Below, piece by piece: positions 1 to 6,289 of a stretch of 7,499 nt of DNA. Where the stretch lies: the NCBI GenBank assembly GCA_023266245.1, contig JAHFRO010000075.1, positions 1,383-8,881 on the forward strand. Direction: 5' to 3'. The notes under the pieces were generated by a model that saw only the letters and a list, made by a program, of their open reading frames with translations, ran no database searches and had not been told where the DNA came from. The translations under genes were made by a program, and so were the position numbers. Origin of the DNA: Betaproteobacteria bacterium (GTDB taxonomy: Bacteria; Pseudomonadota; Gammaproteobacteria; Burkholderiales; SG8-41). Within the stretch, counting starts at the first letter, position 1; each line of letters opens with the position of its first letter.

Positions 1-826
1 CCATCACTCGTTTGCCCCCACTCACGCGCTCGATGCCGGCGAGGTCTTGGGACGAAAAGACTTGCGCGTAGCCCGCGCCCTCGAGCAGCTCGCGGCAGCG
101 CGCCGCCTGGTCGTAGCCGTGCTCGAACAGGATCCAGCCGCCGGCAGCAAGGTGTTGGGGTGCTTGCGCGATGATGAGCCTGATGCACCCCAGACCGTCG
201 GGGCCGGCAATGAGCGCCCGGCGCGGCTCGAACCGCAGGTCGCCTTCGTTCAGGTGCCGATCACCCGCGGCGACGTAAGGCGGATTGGCGACGATGACAT
301 CAAAGCGCTGACCGGCAAGCGCCGCGTACCAGTCGCTCTGCACCCACTCGATGTTCCGCGCTTCATTGATCCGCGCGTTCTCCCGCGCGAGAGCCAGCGC
401 GTCGGCTGAAACTTCGGTCGCGGTCAGCCGTGCCCGCGGGCGGTGCCTGGCGATGGCGATGGCAATGCAACCGCTGCCAGCGCCAAGTTCGAGCACGCGG
501 CACGGCGCGTCAGCCGGCACGCGTTGAAGAGCAAGGTCCACCAGCAACTCGGTCTCGGGCCGCGGGATCAACACCGCGGGCGTGACTTTGAAAGCGAGGC
601 TGTAGAATTCGCGCTCGCCGATGAGGTAGGCGATCGGTTCGCCCGCCGCGCGGCGCGCGACCAAAGCTTTGAAGCGTTCCGTCTCTTCCGTGGAAAGTGC
701 GTGCCCGGCGCACGCGATGAGATGCGCCTCGTTGCAGTTCAGGGCAGATCGCAGCAGTACGCGCGCTTCGCCCGCCCCCATCGTGCTGCTTGCTTCCCGC
801 AGCGCGACGGCGATCGTGGAAGTCAT
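1..826 (-). CDS. prmC: Peptide chain release factor N5-glutamine methyltransferase PrmC (HemK), C-terminus cut by window edge
   Basis: PrmC uses S-adenosylmethionine to methylate the glutamine side chain of the GGQ motif in release factors 1 and 2, which raises peptide-release efficiency; it is cytosolic. I translated 275 residues from an ATG at 826-824. Visible marks are the N-terminal substrate-binding part with LIPRPETE (about residues 86-93), the SAM-binding motif I ELGAGSG (113-119), and the family's catalytic NPPY (181-184), which holds the target glutamine. Near the end, FEHGYDQ (234-240) and DLAGIERVSGGKR are typical C-terminal signatures, so probably only a few residues lie outside the window. 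Motif I starts with Glu where many homologues, including E. coli, have Asp; this is a mild variation. The gene follows prfA by 32 bp on the same strand, so the modifying enzyme is encoded beside its substrate, a widely conserved arrangement. No strong Shine-Dalgarno sequence precedes the ATG. Family assignment is near certain. Confidence 0.96.
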   Translation of the reverse strand, partial: MTSTIAVALREASSTMGAGEARVLLRSALNCNEAHLIACAGHALSTEETERFKALVARRAAGEPIAYLIGEREFYSLAFKVTPAVLIPRPETELLVDLALQRVPADAPCRVLELGAGSGCIAIAIARHRPRARLTATEVSADALALARENARINEARNIEWVQSDWYAALAGQRFDVIVANPPYVAAGDRHLNEGDLRFEPRRALIAGPDGLGCIRLIIAQAPQHLAAGGWILFEHGYDQAARCRELLEGAGYAQVFSSQDLAGIERVSGGKRVM

Positions 827-858
827 GCGAGTCGGAGTGTGTCTGCCGCCGGGGCGCT

Positions 859-1950
859 TCAGGCCTGCTGGGTCTCTTCGGCGAGCTGGGCGAGCTGCTC
901 GGTCTGATGCTCGGCTGTCAGCGCCGAGATCAGTTCGTTCAGCTCGCCGTCCATGATCTGGTTGATCTTGTAGAGCGTGAGATTGATGCGGTGATCGCTC
1001 ACCCGCCCCTGCGGGAAGTTGTAGGTGCGGATGCGCTCGGAGCGGTCGCCGCTGCCGATGAGAGACTTGCGGGTGGCAGCCGTTTTCGCCTGCTGCTCGC
1101 GGATCTGTTTGTCCTTGATGCGCGCGGCAAGGACGCCGAGCGCCCGCGCCCGGTTCTTGTGCTGCGAGCGGTCGTCCTGGCACTCCACCACGATGCCGGT
1201 GGGCAGGTGCGTCACGCGTACCGCCGAGTCGGTCTTGTTCACGTGCTGGCCGCCGGCGCCCGAGGCGCGGAAGGTGTCGATCCGGAGCTCGGCCGGGTTG
1301 AGCACCACGTCGGCGATCTCGTCGGCCTCCGGCATCACCGCCACGGTGCAGGCGGAGGTGTGGATGCGGCCCTGGGTTTCGGTCACCGGCACGCGCTGCA
1401 CGCGGTGCCCGCCGGACTCGAACTTGAGCTTCGAATAGGCGCCCTGTCCGATGATCTTGGCGATGATTTCCTTGTAGCCGCCGAGGTCAGAAGGGCTTTG
1501 CGAGATCACCTCGACCTGCCAGCCGTTGCGCTCGCCGAAACGCGAGTACATGCGGAACAGCTCGCCGGCAAACAGCGCTGATTCGTCACCGCCGGTCCCC
1601 GCGCGGACCTCGAGAAAGATGTTGCGCTCGTCATTGGGGTCCTTGGGCAGCAGCTGCTTCTGCAGTTCCGCCTCGATGCCGGCAATCCGGTCCCGGGTCT
1701 GCTTGATTTCGGTCTCGGCGAAGTCGCGCATCGAGGGGTCCCCCACCATCTCCTGCGCCGCCTTGATGTCCTCCTCGCCGCTCACGTACTGCTGATAGAG
1801 CTCGACCACCGGCGCGATCTCCGCGTGCTCGCGCGTGAGCTTGCGGTAGCTGTCGAGGTCTGCGGTGGCGTTCTCTTGACCGAGCAACCGGGTGATCTCC
1901 TCCAGCCGGCCGGTGAGGTGCGCGAGCTTGGCTGCGATGCTCGGCTTCAT
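859..1950 (-). CDS. prfA: Peptide chain release factor 1 (RF1)
   Basis: RF1 recognises UAA and UAG stop codons in the ribosomal A site and triggers hydrolysis of peptidyl-tRNA. The protein is 363 residues from the ATG at 1950-1948 (MKPSIAAKLA), matching the usual length of about 360. The stop-codon-reading tripeptide is PVT at residues 188-190, where E. coli RF1 has PAT; the SPF of RF2 is absent, which excludes prfB. The catalytic GGQ lies at 233-235 within RASGAGGQHVNKT, the same numbering as E. coli, and its Gln235 is the target of PrmC encoded next door. The N-terminal helical domain (about 1-100) is rich in charged residues as usual. The reading frame stays open upstream of 1950, but that extension does not look like RF1, and MKPS aligns with the normal family start. 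There is no recognisable Shine-Dalgarno sequence; the bases just before the start are T-rich and follow a GC hairpin. It sits 43 bp after hemA, probably in the same operon. Confidence 0.98.
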   Translation of the reverse strand: MKPSIAAKLAHLTGRLEEITRLLGQENATADLDSYRKLTREHAEIAPVVELYQQYVSGEEDIKAAQEMVGDPSMRDFAETEIKQTRDRIAGIEAELQKQLLPKDPNDERNIFLEVRAGTGGDESALFAGELFRMYSRFGERNGWQVEVISQSPSDLGGYKEIIAKIIGQGAYSKLKFESGGHRVQRVPVTETQGRIHTSACTVAVMPEADEIADVVLNPAELRIDTFRASGAGGQHVNKTDSAVRVTHLPTGIVVECQDDRSQHKNRARALGVLAARIKDKQIREQQAKTAATRKSLIGSGDRSERIRTYNFPQGRVSDHRINLTLYKINQIMDGELNELISALTAEHQTEQLAQLAEETQQA

Positions 1951-1959
1951 CGACGGGTG

Positions 1960-1981
1960 AAAAAAGCGGCGCGCGGCGCGC
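1960..1981 (-). terminator. GC hairpin plus six-T run in the hemA-prfA gap (possible weak terminator or attenuator)
   Basis: Read on the minus strand, GCGCG (1981-1977), loop CCG (1976-1974) and CGCGC (1973-1969) form a perfect 5-bp all-GC stem. It is followed by CGC and then TTTTTT (1965-1960). This is the shape of an intrinsic terminator, though the stem is short and three bases separate it from the T run. It lies 13 bases after the hemA stop codon and ends 9 bases before the prfA ATG. Because prfA must be expressed, complete termination here is unlikely unless prfA has its own promoter. Partial attenuation, a 3'-end stabilising hairpin, or chance in GC-rich DNA are all possible. Confidence 0.35.
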
Positions 1982-1993
1982 GGTGGCGGGCGT

Positions 1994-3247
1994 TCATTCC
2001 GGCCGCGCGATCTGGTAGAGCCGCGCAAGCCACTGGGCGAGCTGCTCGCGGTCCTCCTCGCGCGCGTGGGAGAGCGCGTGGGTCGGCGCGTGGAGCAGCT
2101 TCGCGGCGAGGCCACGCGACAGCTGCTCCATCACCACCTGCGGATCGTCGCCTTTCGCCAGGCGCCGCAGCGCGCGCTCCACCTCGTGGCGCCGCGCCCG
2201 CTCGGCGGTGTCGCGCAGCGCGCGTATCGTCGGCACCAACTCGCGATTGCCGAGCCAGTGCATGAAGTCGGTGACCTGGTTCTCGATGATCACCTCGGCC
2301 TGCGCCACCGCGTTCTGGCGGAGGTCCATGCCCTCGCGCGCGATCTTGCCGAGGTCGTCCACGGTGTAGAGGAACACGTCGTCGAGCCTGCCGACCTCGG
2401 CTTCGATGTCGCGCGGCACGGCGAGATCGAGCATCAGCATCGGCCGGTGCTTGCGCGCCTTCAACGCGCTCTCCACCAGCCCCTTGCCGATGATCGGCAG
2501 GGGGCTCGCCGTACAGGTCACCACGATGTCGTGCACCGCAAGCTGGGAGGGCAGGTCGTTCAACGTGATGGTGCGGCCGAGAAAACGGTCGGCGAGCTGC
2601 TGGGCGCGCCGGGGCGTGCGGTTGGCGAAGGCCATGCGCCGTGGATGGTGCGCGGCGAAATGGGTGGCGGCGAGCTCGATCATCTCGCCCGTGCCGATGA
2701 ACAGCACGCTCTGCTCGGCGATGCCGGGGTAGATGCGCTGCGCGAGCCCGACCGCGGCGGACGCCATCGAGACGGTGGCGGCGCCGATTTCGGTCTCGGA
2801 ACGCACCGTCTTCGCCACCGCAAAGGTGCGCTGGAACAATTTGTTCAACAGCAGCCCCAGCGTTCCCGCCGCCTGCGCCGTGCGCACCGCCTCCTTGAAC
2901 TGCCCCAGGATCTGCGGCTCCCCCAGCACCATGGAATCCAGCCCGCTCGCCACGCGGAAAGCATGCTTGACGGCCCGCTCCTGAGGCAGCTGGTACAGAT
3001 ACGGCTCGATCTGCTGGGTCTTGAGGCGATGGTAGCCGGCCATCCAGTCCACCGCCGCGCCCGGCTCCTCGGTGCTGCAATACACCTCGGTGCGGTTGCA
3101 GGTTGAGATGATGGCGGCTTCCTTGACCGGCCGGCGGTCAACCAGCTCGCGCAACGCCTCGATCAGATTCTCGGCGTGGAACACCACCTGCTCGCGCACC
3201 GAAAGCGGAGCAGTGTGGTGGTTGATGCCGAAAGCAAAGAGCTGCAT
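1994..3247 (-). CDS. hemA: Glutamyl-tRNA reductase
   Basis: HemA reduces glutamyl-tRNA(Glu) with NADPH to glutamate-1-semialdehyde, the first committed step of the C5 route to 5-aminolevulinate, heme and other tetrapyrroles. The predicted protein is 417 residues, close to the 418 of E. coli. The N-terminus MQLFAFGINHHTAPLSVRE is the typical start. The nucleophilic cysteine is Cys50 in the STCNRTE motif. The conserved VASGLDSMVLGEPQILGQ block covers about residues 99-116, with a conserved His just before it (His95). The NADPH-binding domain carries IGTGEMIEL (about 184-192) followed by ANRTPRRA. The C-terminal helical dimerisation region (from about 320) is complete and ends in a normal TGA stop. 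It is the first gene of the probable hemA-prfA-prmC operon, and it is preceded by a candidate promoter in the 108-bp upstream gap. No clear Shine-Dalgarno sequence is visible upstream of the ATG. In enterobacteria HemA abundance is controlled by heme-dependent proteolysis; nothing here shows whether that applies. Confidence 0.98.
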   Translation of the reverse strand: MQLFAFGINHHTAPLSVREQVVFHAENLIEALRELVDRRPVKEAAIISTCNRTEVYCSTEEPGAAVDWMAGYHRLKTQQIEPYLYQLPQERAVKHAFRVASGLDSMVLGEPQILGQFKEAVRTAQAAGTLGLLLNKLFQRTFAVAKTVRSETEIGAATVSMASAAVGLAQRIYPGIAEQSVLFIGTGEMIELAATHFAAHHPRRMAFANRTPRRAQQLADRFLGRTITLNDLPSQLAVHDIVVTCTASPLPIIGKGLVESALKARKHRPMLMLDLAVPRDIEAEVGRLDDVFLYTVDDLGKIAREGMDLRQNAVAQAEVIIENQVTDFMHWLGNRELVPTIRALRDTAERARRHEVERALRRLAKGDDPQVVMEQLSRGLAAKLLHAPTHALSHAREEDREQLAQWLARLYQIARPE

Positions 3248-3278
3248 CGTCGTGGCGCGCGCTGATTAAGGGGTCTAA

Positions 3279-3308
3279 ATATTAATATGGGGGAGGCCCC
3301 CGCGACAA
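3279..3308 (-). promoter_or_regulatory. Candidate sigma-70-type promoter for hemA-prfA-prmC
   Basis: On the minus strand, TTGTCG (3308-3303, four of six matches to TTGACA) and TAATAT (3284-3279, four of six matches to TATAAT) are separated by 18 bp. The -10 lies in the only AT-rich patch of the 108-bp gap, ATATTAATATTTA. A start site about seven bases on, near 3272, would give a leader of roughly 25 bases before the hemA ATG at 3247. TATTAA (3287-3282, 15-bp spacer) is an alternative -10. The call rests on position and base composition, not on a strong consensus. Confidence 0.4.
3289..3301. repeat. Perfect inverted repeat GGGGG-N3-CCCCC upstream of hemA
   Basis: GGGGG (3289-3293), AGG, CCCCC (3297-3301) form a perfect 5-bp inverted repeat. 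It lies inside the spacer of the candidate hemA promoter and about 55 bp past the stop codon of the dehydrogenase gene transcribed toward it. Read on the minus strand, the hairpin is followed by the AT-rich ATATTAATATTT, so it could be an imperfect terminator for the prpB-dehydrogenase unit. It could also be an operator for hemA, or chance. Adjacent small hairpins (GCGC-TTT-GCGC at about 3310-3320) have no T run. Confidence 0.35.
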
Positions 3309-3355
3309 CGCGCAAAGCGCATTCCCAAGCCTGACCTGGCCCGCGGACGAGGCCT

Positions 3356-4351
3356 TTACGCCGCGCGCTCGGTGATGAGCGCCTCGCCGCGCGCCCACTT
3401 CTTCAGGTTGGCAAGAAAGATCTCGGCGGAACGGCGGTCATTGCCGTCGGAGGCCTGGGCGTTGTGCGGCGTGACGATGACGTCGGGCAGGTCCCACAAA
3501 GGGGATTCCGCCGGCAGTGGCTCCTTCTCGAACACGTCGAGATGGGCGCCGGCGATGTGCCCGCTCTTGAGCGCCTCGATCAGCGCCGGTTCGTCCACCA
3601 CGCCGCCGCGCGCTACGTTGACGATGCAGGCGCCGCGCGGCATGCGGGCAAGCGTTTCGGCGTTCACCAGATGATGGGTTTCGGGCGTGTGCGTGCAGGC
3701 CAGAACCAGCCACTGCGCGCGCGGCCATAACCGGGCCAGGGCGGCCGGCGGATGCATCTCATCGACCGGATCCTCAGCGCGGCGCGCGCTGCGCCGCACG
3801 CCGATCACGTGCATGCCGAGTGCCTGGCAGAAACGCGCGACGGTCGCGCCGATGGTGCCGACGCCGATGATGACAACCGTCTGGCCGCGCAGGTCGCGCG
3901 GCACCTTGTCGCCCCGCATCGGCTCCCAGGCGTGGCGGCGCTGCGCGTCCCACCATACGGGAAATTGGCGCGCCAGCATGAGCAGGCCGCAGACCGCGGT
4001 CTGCCCGACCGGCTCGCCGTTGGAGCCGGGGGAAGCGGTCACCTTCACGCCGCGCTCGAGCAACGCCGGCAGGAACGGGTGCTGGTCGACGCCGGTGCTC
4101 GGGAAGTGCACCCATTTCAGATTGGGGGAGGCGCGCACCGTGTCGCCGAACGTCTGATAATGACTCGAGAATCGCCAGTCGCGGCTGAGATAGGCGATCT
4201 CGATCCTGGCGCAGTCCGCCGGCGCGAGGCGCGATTCCGGATCGTCGGGCAGATGCAGCACCAGCGGCTCGAGGCCCGCTTCGCGCGCGGCTGCGGCAAA
4301 CCCCCCGCCGAAACCGGCGACGAACCCCTTGGACAGCAGAAAACCCGTCAT
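3356..4351 (-). CDS. D-2-hydroxyacid dehydrogenase (NAD(P)-dependent)
   Basis: This is a member of the D-isomer-specific 2-hydroxyacid dehydrogenase family, which interconverts 2-oxoacids and D-2-hydroxyacids with NAD(P)H. From the ATG at 4351 the protein has 331 residues. A TTG directly before it (4354-4352) could also initiate; the numbers below count from that TTG, so subtract one for the ATG form. The N-terminal part of the substrate domain covers about 1-115. The Rossmann motif GVGTIG lies at 164-169 in VVIIGVGTIGATVARF. The catalytic triad is intact: Arg249 in NVARGGVVDE, Glu278 in LDVFEKEP and His297 in VTPHNA. The start is 14 bp after the prpB stop, so the two are almost surely cotranscribed. 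The neighbour's lyase chemistry yields a 2-oxoacid (pyruvate in the classical case), a plausible substrate type, but glyoxylate, hydroxypyruvate and others are equally possible from sequence. It is not an obvious SerA (no ACT domain), and I cannot assign ghrA, ldhA or pdxB. Family call firm, substrate unknown. Confidence 0.93.
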   Translation of the reverse strand: MTGFLLSKGFVAGFGGGFAAAAREAGLEPLVLHLPDDPESRLAPADCARIEIAYLSRDWRFSSHYQTFGDTVRASPNLKWVHFPSTGVDQHPFLPALLERGVKVTASPGSNGEPVGQTAVCGLLMLARQFPVWWDAQRRHAWEPMRGDKVPRDLRGQTVVIIGVGTIGATVARFCQALGMHVIGVRRSARRAEDPVDEMHPPAALARLWPRAQWLVLACTHTPETHHLVNAETLARMPRGACIVNVARGGVVDEPALIEALKSGHIAGAHLDVFEKEPLPAESPLWDLPDVIVTPHNAQASDGNDRRSAEIFLANLKKWARGEALITERAA

Positions 4352-4365
4352 CAACGGCCGACGGA

Positions 4366-5289
4366 CTAGTTCTTGGTGCGCTTGTCGCGCGCAAACAGCT
4401 GGTCGAGCTTCCGCTCGTAGGCGTGGTAGTCGAGGAAGTCGTAGAGCTCGTCACGCGTCTGCATCAGCTCCACCACCCCTTTCTGCGAGCCGTCCCTGCG
4501 GATCGCCTGATAGACCCTCAACGCCGCGGCGTTCATGGCGCGGAACGCCGACAGCGGATAGAGCACCATGGCGACGTTGGCGCCGCGCAGTTCTTCGACC
4601 GTGTAGAGCGGCGTCTTGCCGAACTCGGTGATGTTGGCAAGGATGGGCACTTTCACCGCGTCGGCGAATTTCCGGTACATCGCGAGCTCGGTGACCGCCT
4701 CGGGGAAAATCATGTCCGCGCCCGCCTCCGCGCAGGCGCAGGCGCGGTCGATCGCCGCCTGCAGCCCTTCCACCGCGAGCGCGTCGGTACGCGCCATCAC
4801 CACGAACGCGGGATCGGTCTTGGCATCGACCGCCGCCTTGATGCGGTCCACCATCTCCTGCTGCGACACCAGCTCCTTGTGGGGGCGGTGCCCGCAGCGC
4901 TTGGCGCCGACCTGGTCCTCGATGTGCATGGCGGCGGCGCCGAACTTGGTGAGCGAGCGCACGGTGCGCGCGACGTTGTAGGCGCTCGCCCCGAAACCGG
5001 TGTCCACGTCCACCAGCAGCGGCAGTCCGCACACGTCGGTGATGCGGCGTACGTCGGTGAGCACGTCGTCCAGCCCGCTGATGCCGAGATCGGGCACTCC
5101 GAGCGATCCCGCCGCCACCCCTCCGCCCGAGAGATAGATGGCGCGATAGCCGACGCGCTCGGCGATGCGCGCGTGATAGGCATTGATGGTGCCGACGATC
5201 TGCAGCGGGCGCTCCTGCCCGAGCGCCGCGCGGAAGCGGGCGCCCGCAGAGGCGGGACGGGTGTTGGCGGCGGAAGAGAGATCGGTCAT
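4366..5289 (-). CDS. prpB: 2-methylisocitrate lyase (isocitrate lyase/PEP mutase superfamily)
   Basis: PrpB cleaves 2-methylisocitrate to pyruvate and succinate, the last step of the methylcitrate cycle for propionyl-CoA. The 307-residue protein looks collinear with enterobacterial PrpB (about 296 residues), with roughly ten extra N-terminal residues. Visible marks are QIVGTINAYHA (30-40), the substrate loop YLSGGGVAAGSLG (52-64), Mg-ligand aspartates 94 and 96 in LLVDVDTGFG, HIEDQ (122-126), the active-site loop KRCGHR (130-135) with catalytic Cys132, MARTDALAVEGL, FPEA, and LANITEFG (217-224). KRCGHR rather than the KKCGHL of isocitrate lyase favours methylisocitrate lyase. The ATG at 5289 follows a good Shine-Dalgarno sequence. 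The other methylcitrate genes are not in the window. The partners are a hydroxyacid dehydrogenase downstream and a divergent IclR-type regulator. A related C-C lyase specificity, such as for another methylated tri- or dicarboxylate, cannot be excluded, but the active site looks standard. Confidence 0.93.
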   Translation of the reverse strand: MTDLSSAANTRPASAGARFRAALGQERPLQIVGTINAYHARIAERVGYRAIYLSGGGVAAGSLGVPDLGISGLDDVLTDVRRITDVCGLPLLVDVDTGFGASAYNVARTVRSLTKFGAAAMHIEDQVGAKRCGHRPHKELVSQQEMVDRIKAAVDAKTDPAFVVMARTDALAVEGLQAAIDRACACAEAGADMIFPEAVTELAMYRKFADAVKVPILANITEFGKTPLYTVEELRGANVAMVLYPLSAFRAMNAAALRVYQAIRRDGSQKGVVELMQTRDELYDFLDYHAYERKLDQLFARDKRTKN

Positions 5290-5298
5290 GGCGATGGG

Positions 5299-5304
5299 CT
5301 CCTC
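5299..5304 (-). promoter_or_regulatory. prpB: Shine-Dalgarno sequence of prpB
   Basis: On the minus strand GAGGAG (5304-5299) lies nine bases before the ATG at 5289. It is the clearest ribosome binding site in the window and fixes the prpB start, even though the same frame stays open upstream to about 5460. Confidence 0.75.
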
Positions 5305-5393
5305 GAGCCGGACCGGGGCGGCATGGAACGGCGACGCACCGAGCCAAAGTCCATATCCTGAAACAACTGCGCGGTCGCGGCCAGACGCGCTAC

Positions 5394-5422
5394 ACCTTAG
5401 CACACAAGCCCCTGTTTTTCCA
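5394..5422 (-). promoter_or_regulatory. Candidate promoter for prpB and the dehydrogenase gene
   Basis: On the minus strand, TGGAAA (5422-5417, four of six to TTGACA) is 17 bp from TAAGGT (5399-5394). TGC directly before it makes an extended -10. This would give a leader of about 100 bases before prpB. The -35 overlaps the opposing -35 region proposed for the iclR-type gene. The -10 is a poor match (three of six), so confidence is low. Confidence 0.3.
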
Positions 5423-5443
5423 GCGCCGCGCCGGTGGCATAAT
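5415..5443 (+). promoter_or_regulatory. Candidate extended -10 promoter for the IclR-family gene
   Basis: CATAAT (5438-5443) is preceded by TGG, giving an extended -10 (TGN plus five of six matches to TATAAT). The region 17 bp upstream (5415-5420, TTTTTC) is a poor -35, which extended -10 promoters tolerate. Transcription would start near 5450, about 23 bases before the ATG at 5473. An imperfect inverted repeat, CCAGCG-N6-CGGTGG (5420-5437), fills the spacer and is a candidate operator for autoregulation. Confidence 0.4.
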
Positions 5444-5472
5444 GTCGGTCGGTTCACCATCCGGACTCAACG

Positions 5473-6267
5473 ATGCCAAGAAAATCCGACGCCGCAGCCG
5501 GCACCCGGCTCACCGGCACGCAGAGCATCGAGCGCGCGTTGACGCTCTTGCGCGAGATCGCCGCGCATAACCGCGGCGGCTCGCGCCTGCTCGATCTCGC
5601 CACCCGCACCGGGCTGCAACGCCCGACCGTGCACCGCATGTTGAAGTGCCTCGCCGCGGAAAACATGGTGCTGCAGGATCCGGACACCCACCGTTACTTC
5701 CTGGGGCCGATGGTGTTCGAGCTGGGGCTGACCGCGGCGCCGCGCTTCAACCTGCGCGAGATCTGTCACCCGGCGCTGTCGCGTATCGCGGAAGCGACCA
5801 GCGACACGGTGTTTCTCACCCAGCGCAGCGGACTCGACGGGGTGTGCCTCGACCGGCGCGAAGGCGCGTTCCCGATCAAGACGTTCACGCTCGAGATCGG
5901 CATGCGCCGCCCGCTCGGCGTCGGCACCGGCAGTCTCGCGATCCTCTCCGCGCTGTCCGAAGAAGAAATCCAGAAGGTCGTCGGAGCCAATGCCGCGCGG
6001 CTGCCTGAATACGGCCTGAACGCGGGCTCCCTGCTCGCGCAGGTGAAGCGCGCGCAGAAACTCGGCTACGCCATCCGCGACGTGCCGGGGCTCGCCGGCG
6101 TGCGCTCGGTGGGACAGGCGCTGCACAACCGGAACGGCGCGGCGTTCGCCGCGCTGTCGGTCTCCACCATTTCCAGCCGCATGAGCGAGAAGCGCCTCGC
6201 CGAGGTCGCCCAGCTCCTCAAGAACGAGACGCGCCAGCTCGAGCGCCAGCTGACAAGCGGCGCCTAG
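5473..6267 (+). CDS. IclR-family transcriptional regulator
   Basis: The 264-residue protein has the standard two-domain IclR architecture and length. An N-terminal winged helix-turn-helix covers about residues 15-78, with the recognition region LLDLATRTGLQRPTVHRMLK (39-58) followed by the wing RYFLGPMVFELG. The C-terminal effector-binding domain covers about 90-260 and includes the family block LGVGTGSLAILSAL (148-161). IclR-type proteins bind small carboxylates or aromatic acids and repress or activate neighbouring catabolic genes, often including themselves. The gene is divergent from prpB and reads into the CoA-transferase gene 22 bp downstream, so both flanking units are likely targets, with a carboxylate as the likely effector; this is inference from position. 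The ATG at 5473 gives the expected N-terminus, and only weak Shine-Dalgarno character (CCGGA) is seen upstream. It should not be named iclR, because no aceBAK genes are present and the specificity is unknown. Confidence 0.93.
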   Translation: MPRKSDAAAGTRLTGTQSIERALTLLREIAAHNRGGSRLLDLATRTGLQRPTVHRMLKCLAAENMVLQDPDTHRYFLGPMVFELGLTAAPRFNLREICHPALSRIAEATSDTVFLTQRSGLDGVCLDRREGAFPIKTFTLEIGMRRPLGVGTGSLAILSALSEEEIQKVVGANAARLPEYGLNAGSLLAQVKRAQKLGYAIRDVPGLAGVRSVGQALHNRNGAAFAALSVSTISSRMSEKRLAEVAQLLKNETRQLERQLTSGA

Positions 6268-6289
6268 CCCCGCTAAGAACCTCTAAGCC

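Noticed and set aside
1..826. Possible frameshift in prmC, because the left end shows no complete long frame with a stop
   Set aside because: Direct translation from the ATG at 826 is open all the way to base 1 with every PrmC motif in one frame; the gene is simply cut by the window edge.
790..1581. Plus-strand open frame opposite the C-terminal part of prfA
   Set aside because: The minus-strand RF1 with intact PVT and GGQ motifs fully explains this stretch.
1951..2115. Upstream in-frame extension of prfA overlapping the end of hemA
   Set aside because: The extra residues are low-complexity R/S/T/P sequence that matches nothing in RF1, and MKPS at 1950 aligns with the family's normal start.
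2066..3106. Long plus-strand open frame (346 codons) opposite hemA
   Set aside because: It is antisense to a certain hemA, its translation is rich in H, R, G and L with no recognisable domain, and such frames are expected opposite GC-rich genes.
4423..5361. Long plus-strand open frame (312 codons) opposite prpB
   Set aside because: It mirrors the codon phase of prpB on the other strand; the composition is dominated by R, H, G, D and V, with no family signature. Treated as a shadow.
5370..5425. Possible sigma-54 (-24/-12) site upstream of prpB, as in enterobacterial prp operons
   Set aside because: Only bare GG-N10-GC spacings occur (for example TGGCCGCGACCGCGC on the minus strand), without the TTGCA-like -12 context, and no PrpR-type activator is encoded nearby.
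5467..6126. Minus-strand open frame within the IclR-family gene
   Set aside because: It is a shadow of the convincing winged-helix regulator on the plus strand; no domain is recognised in its translation.
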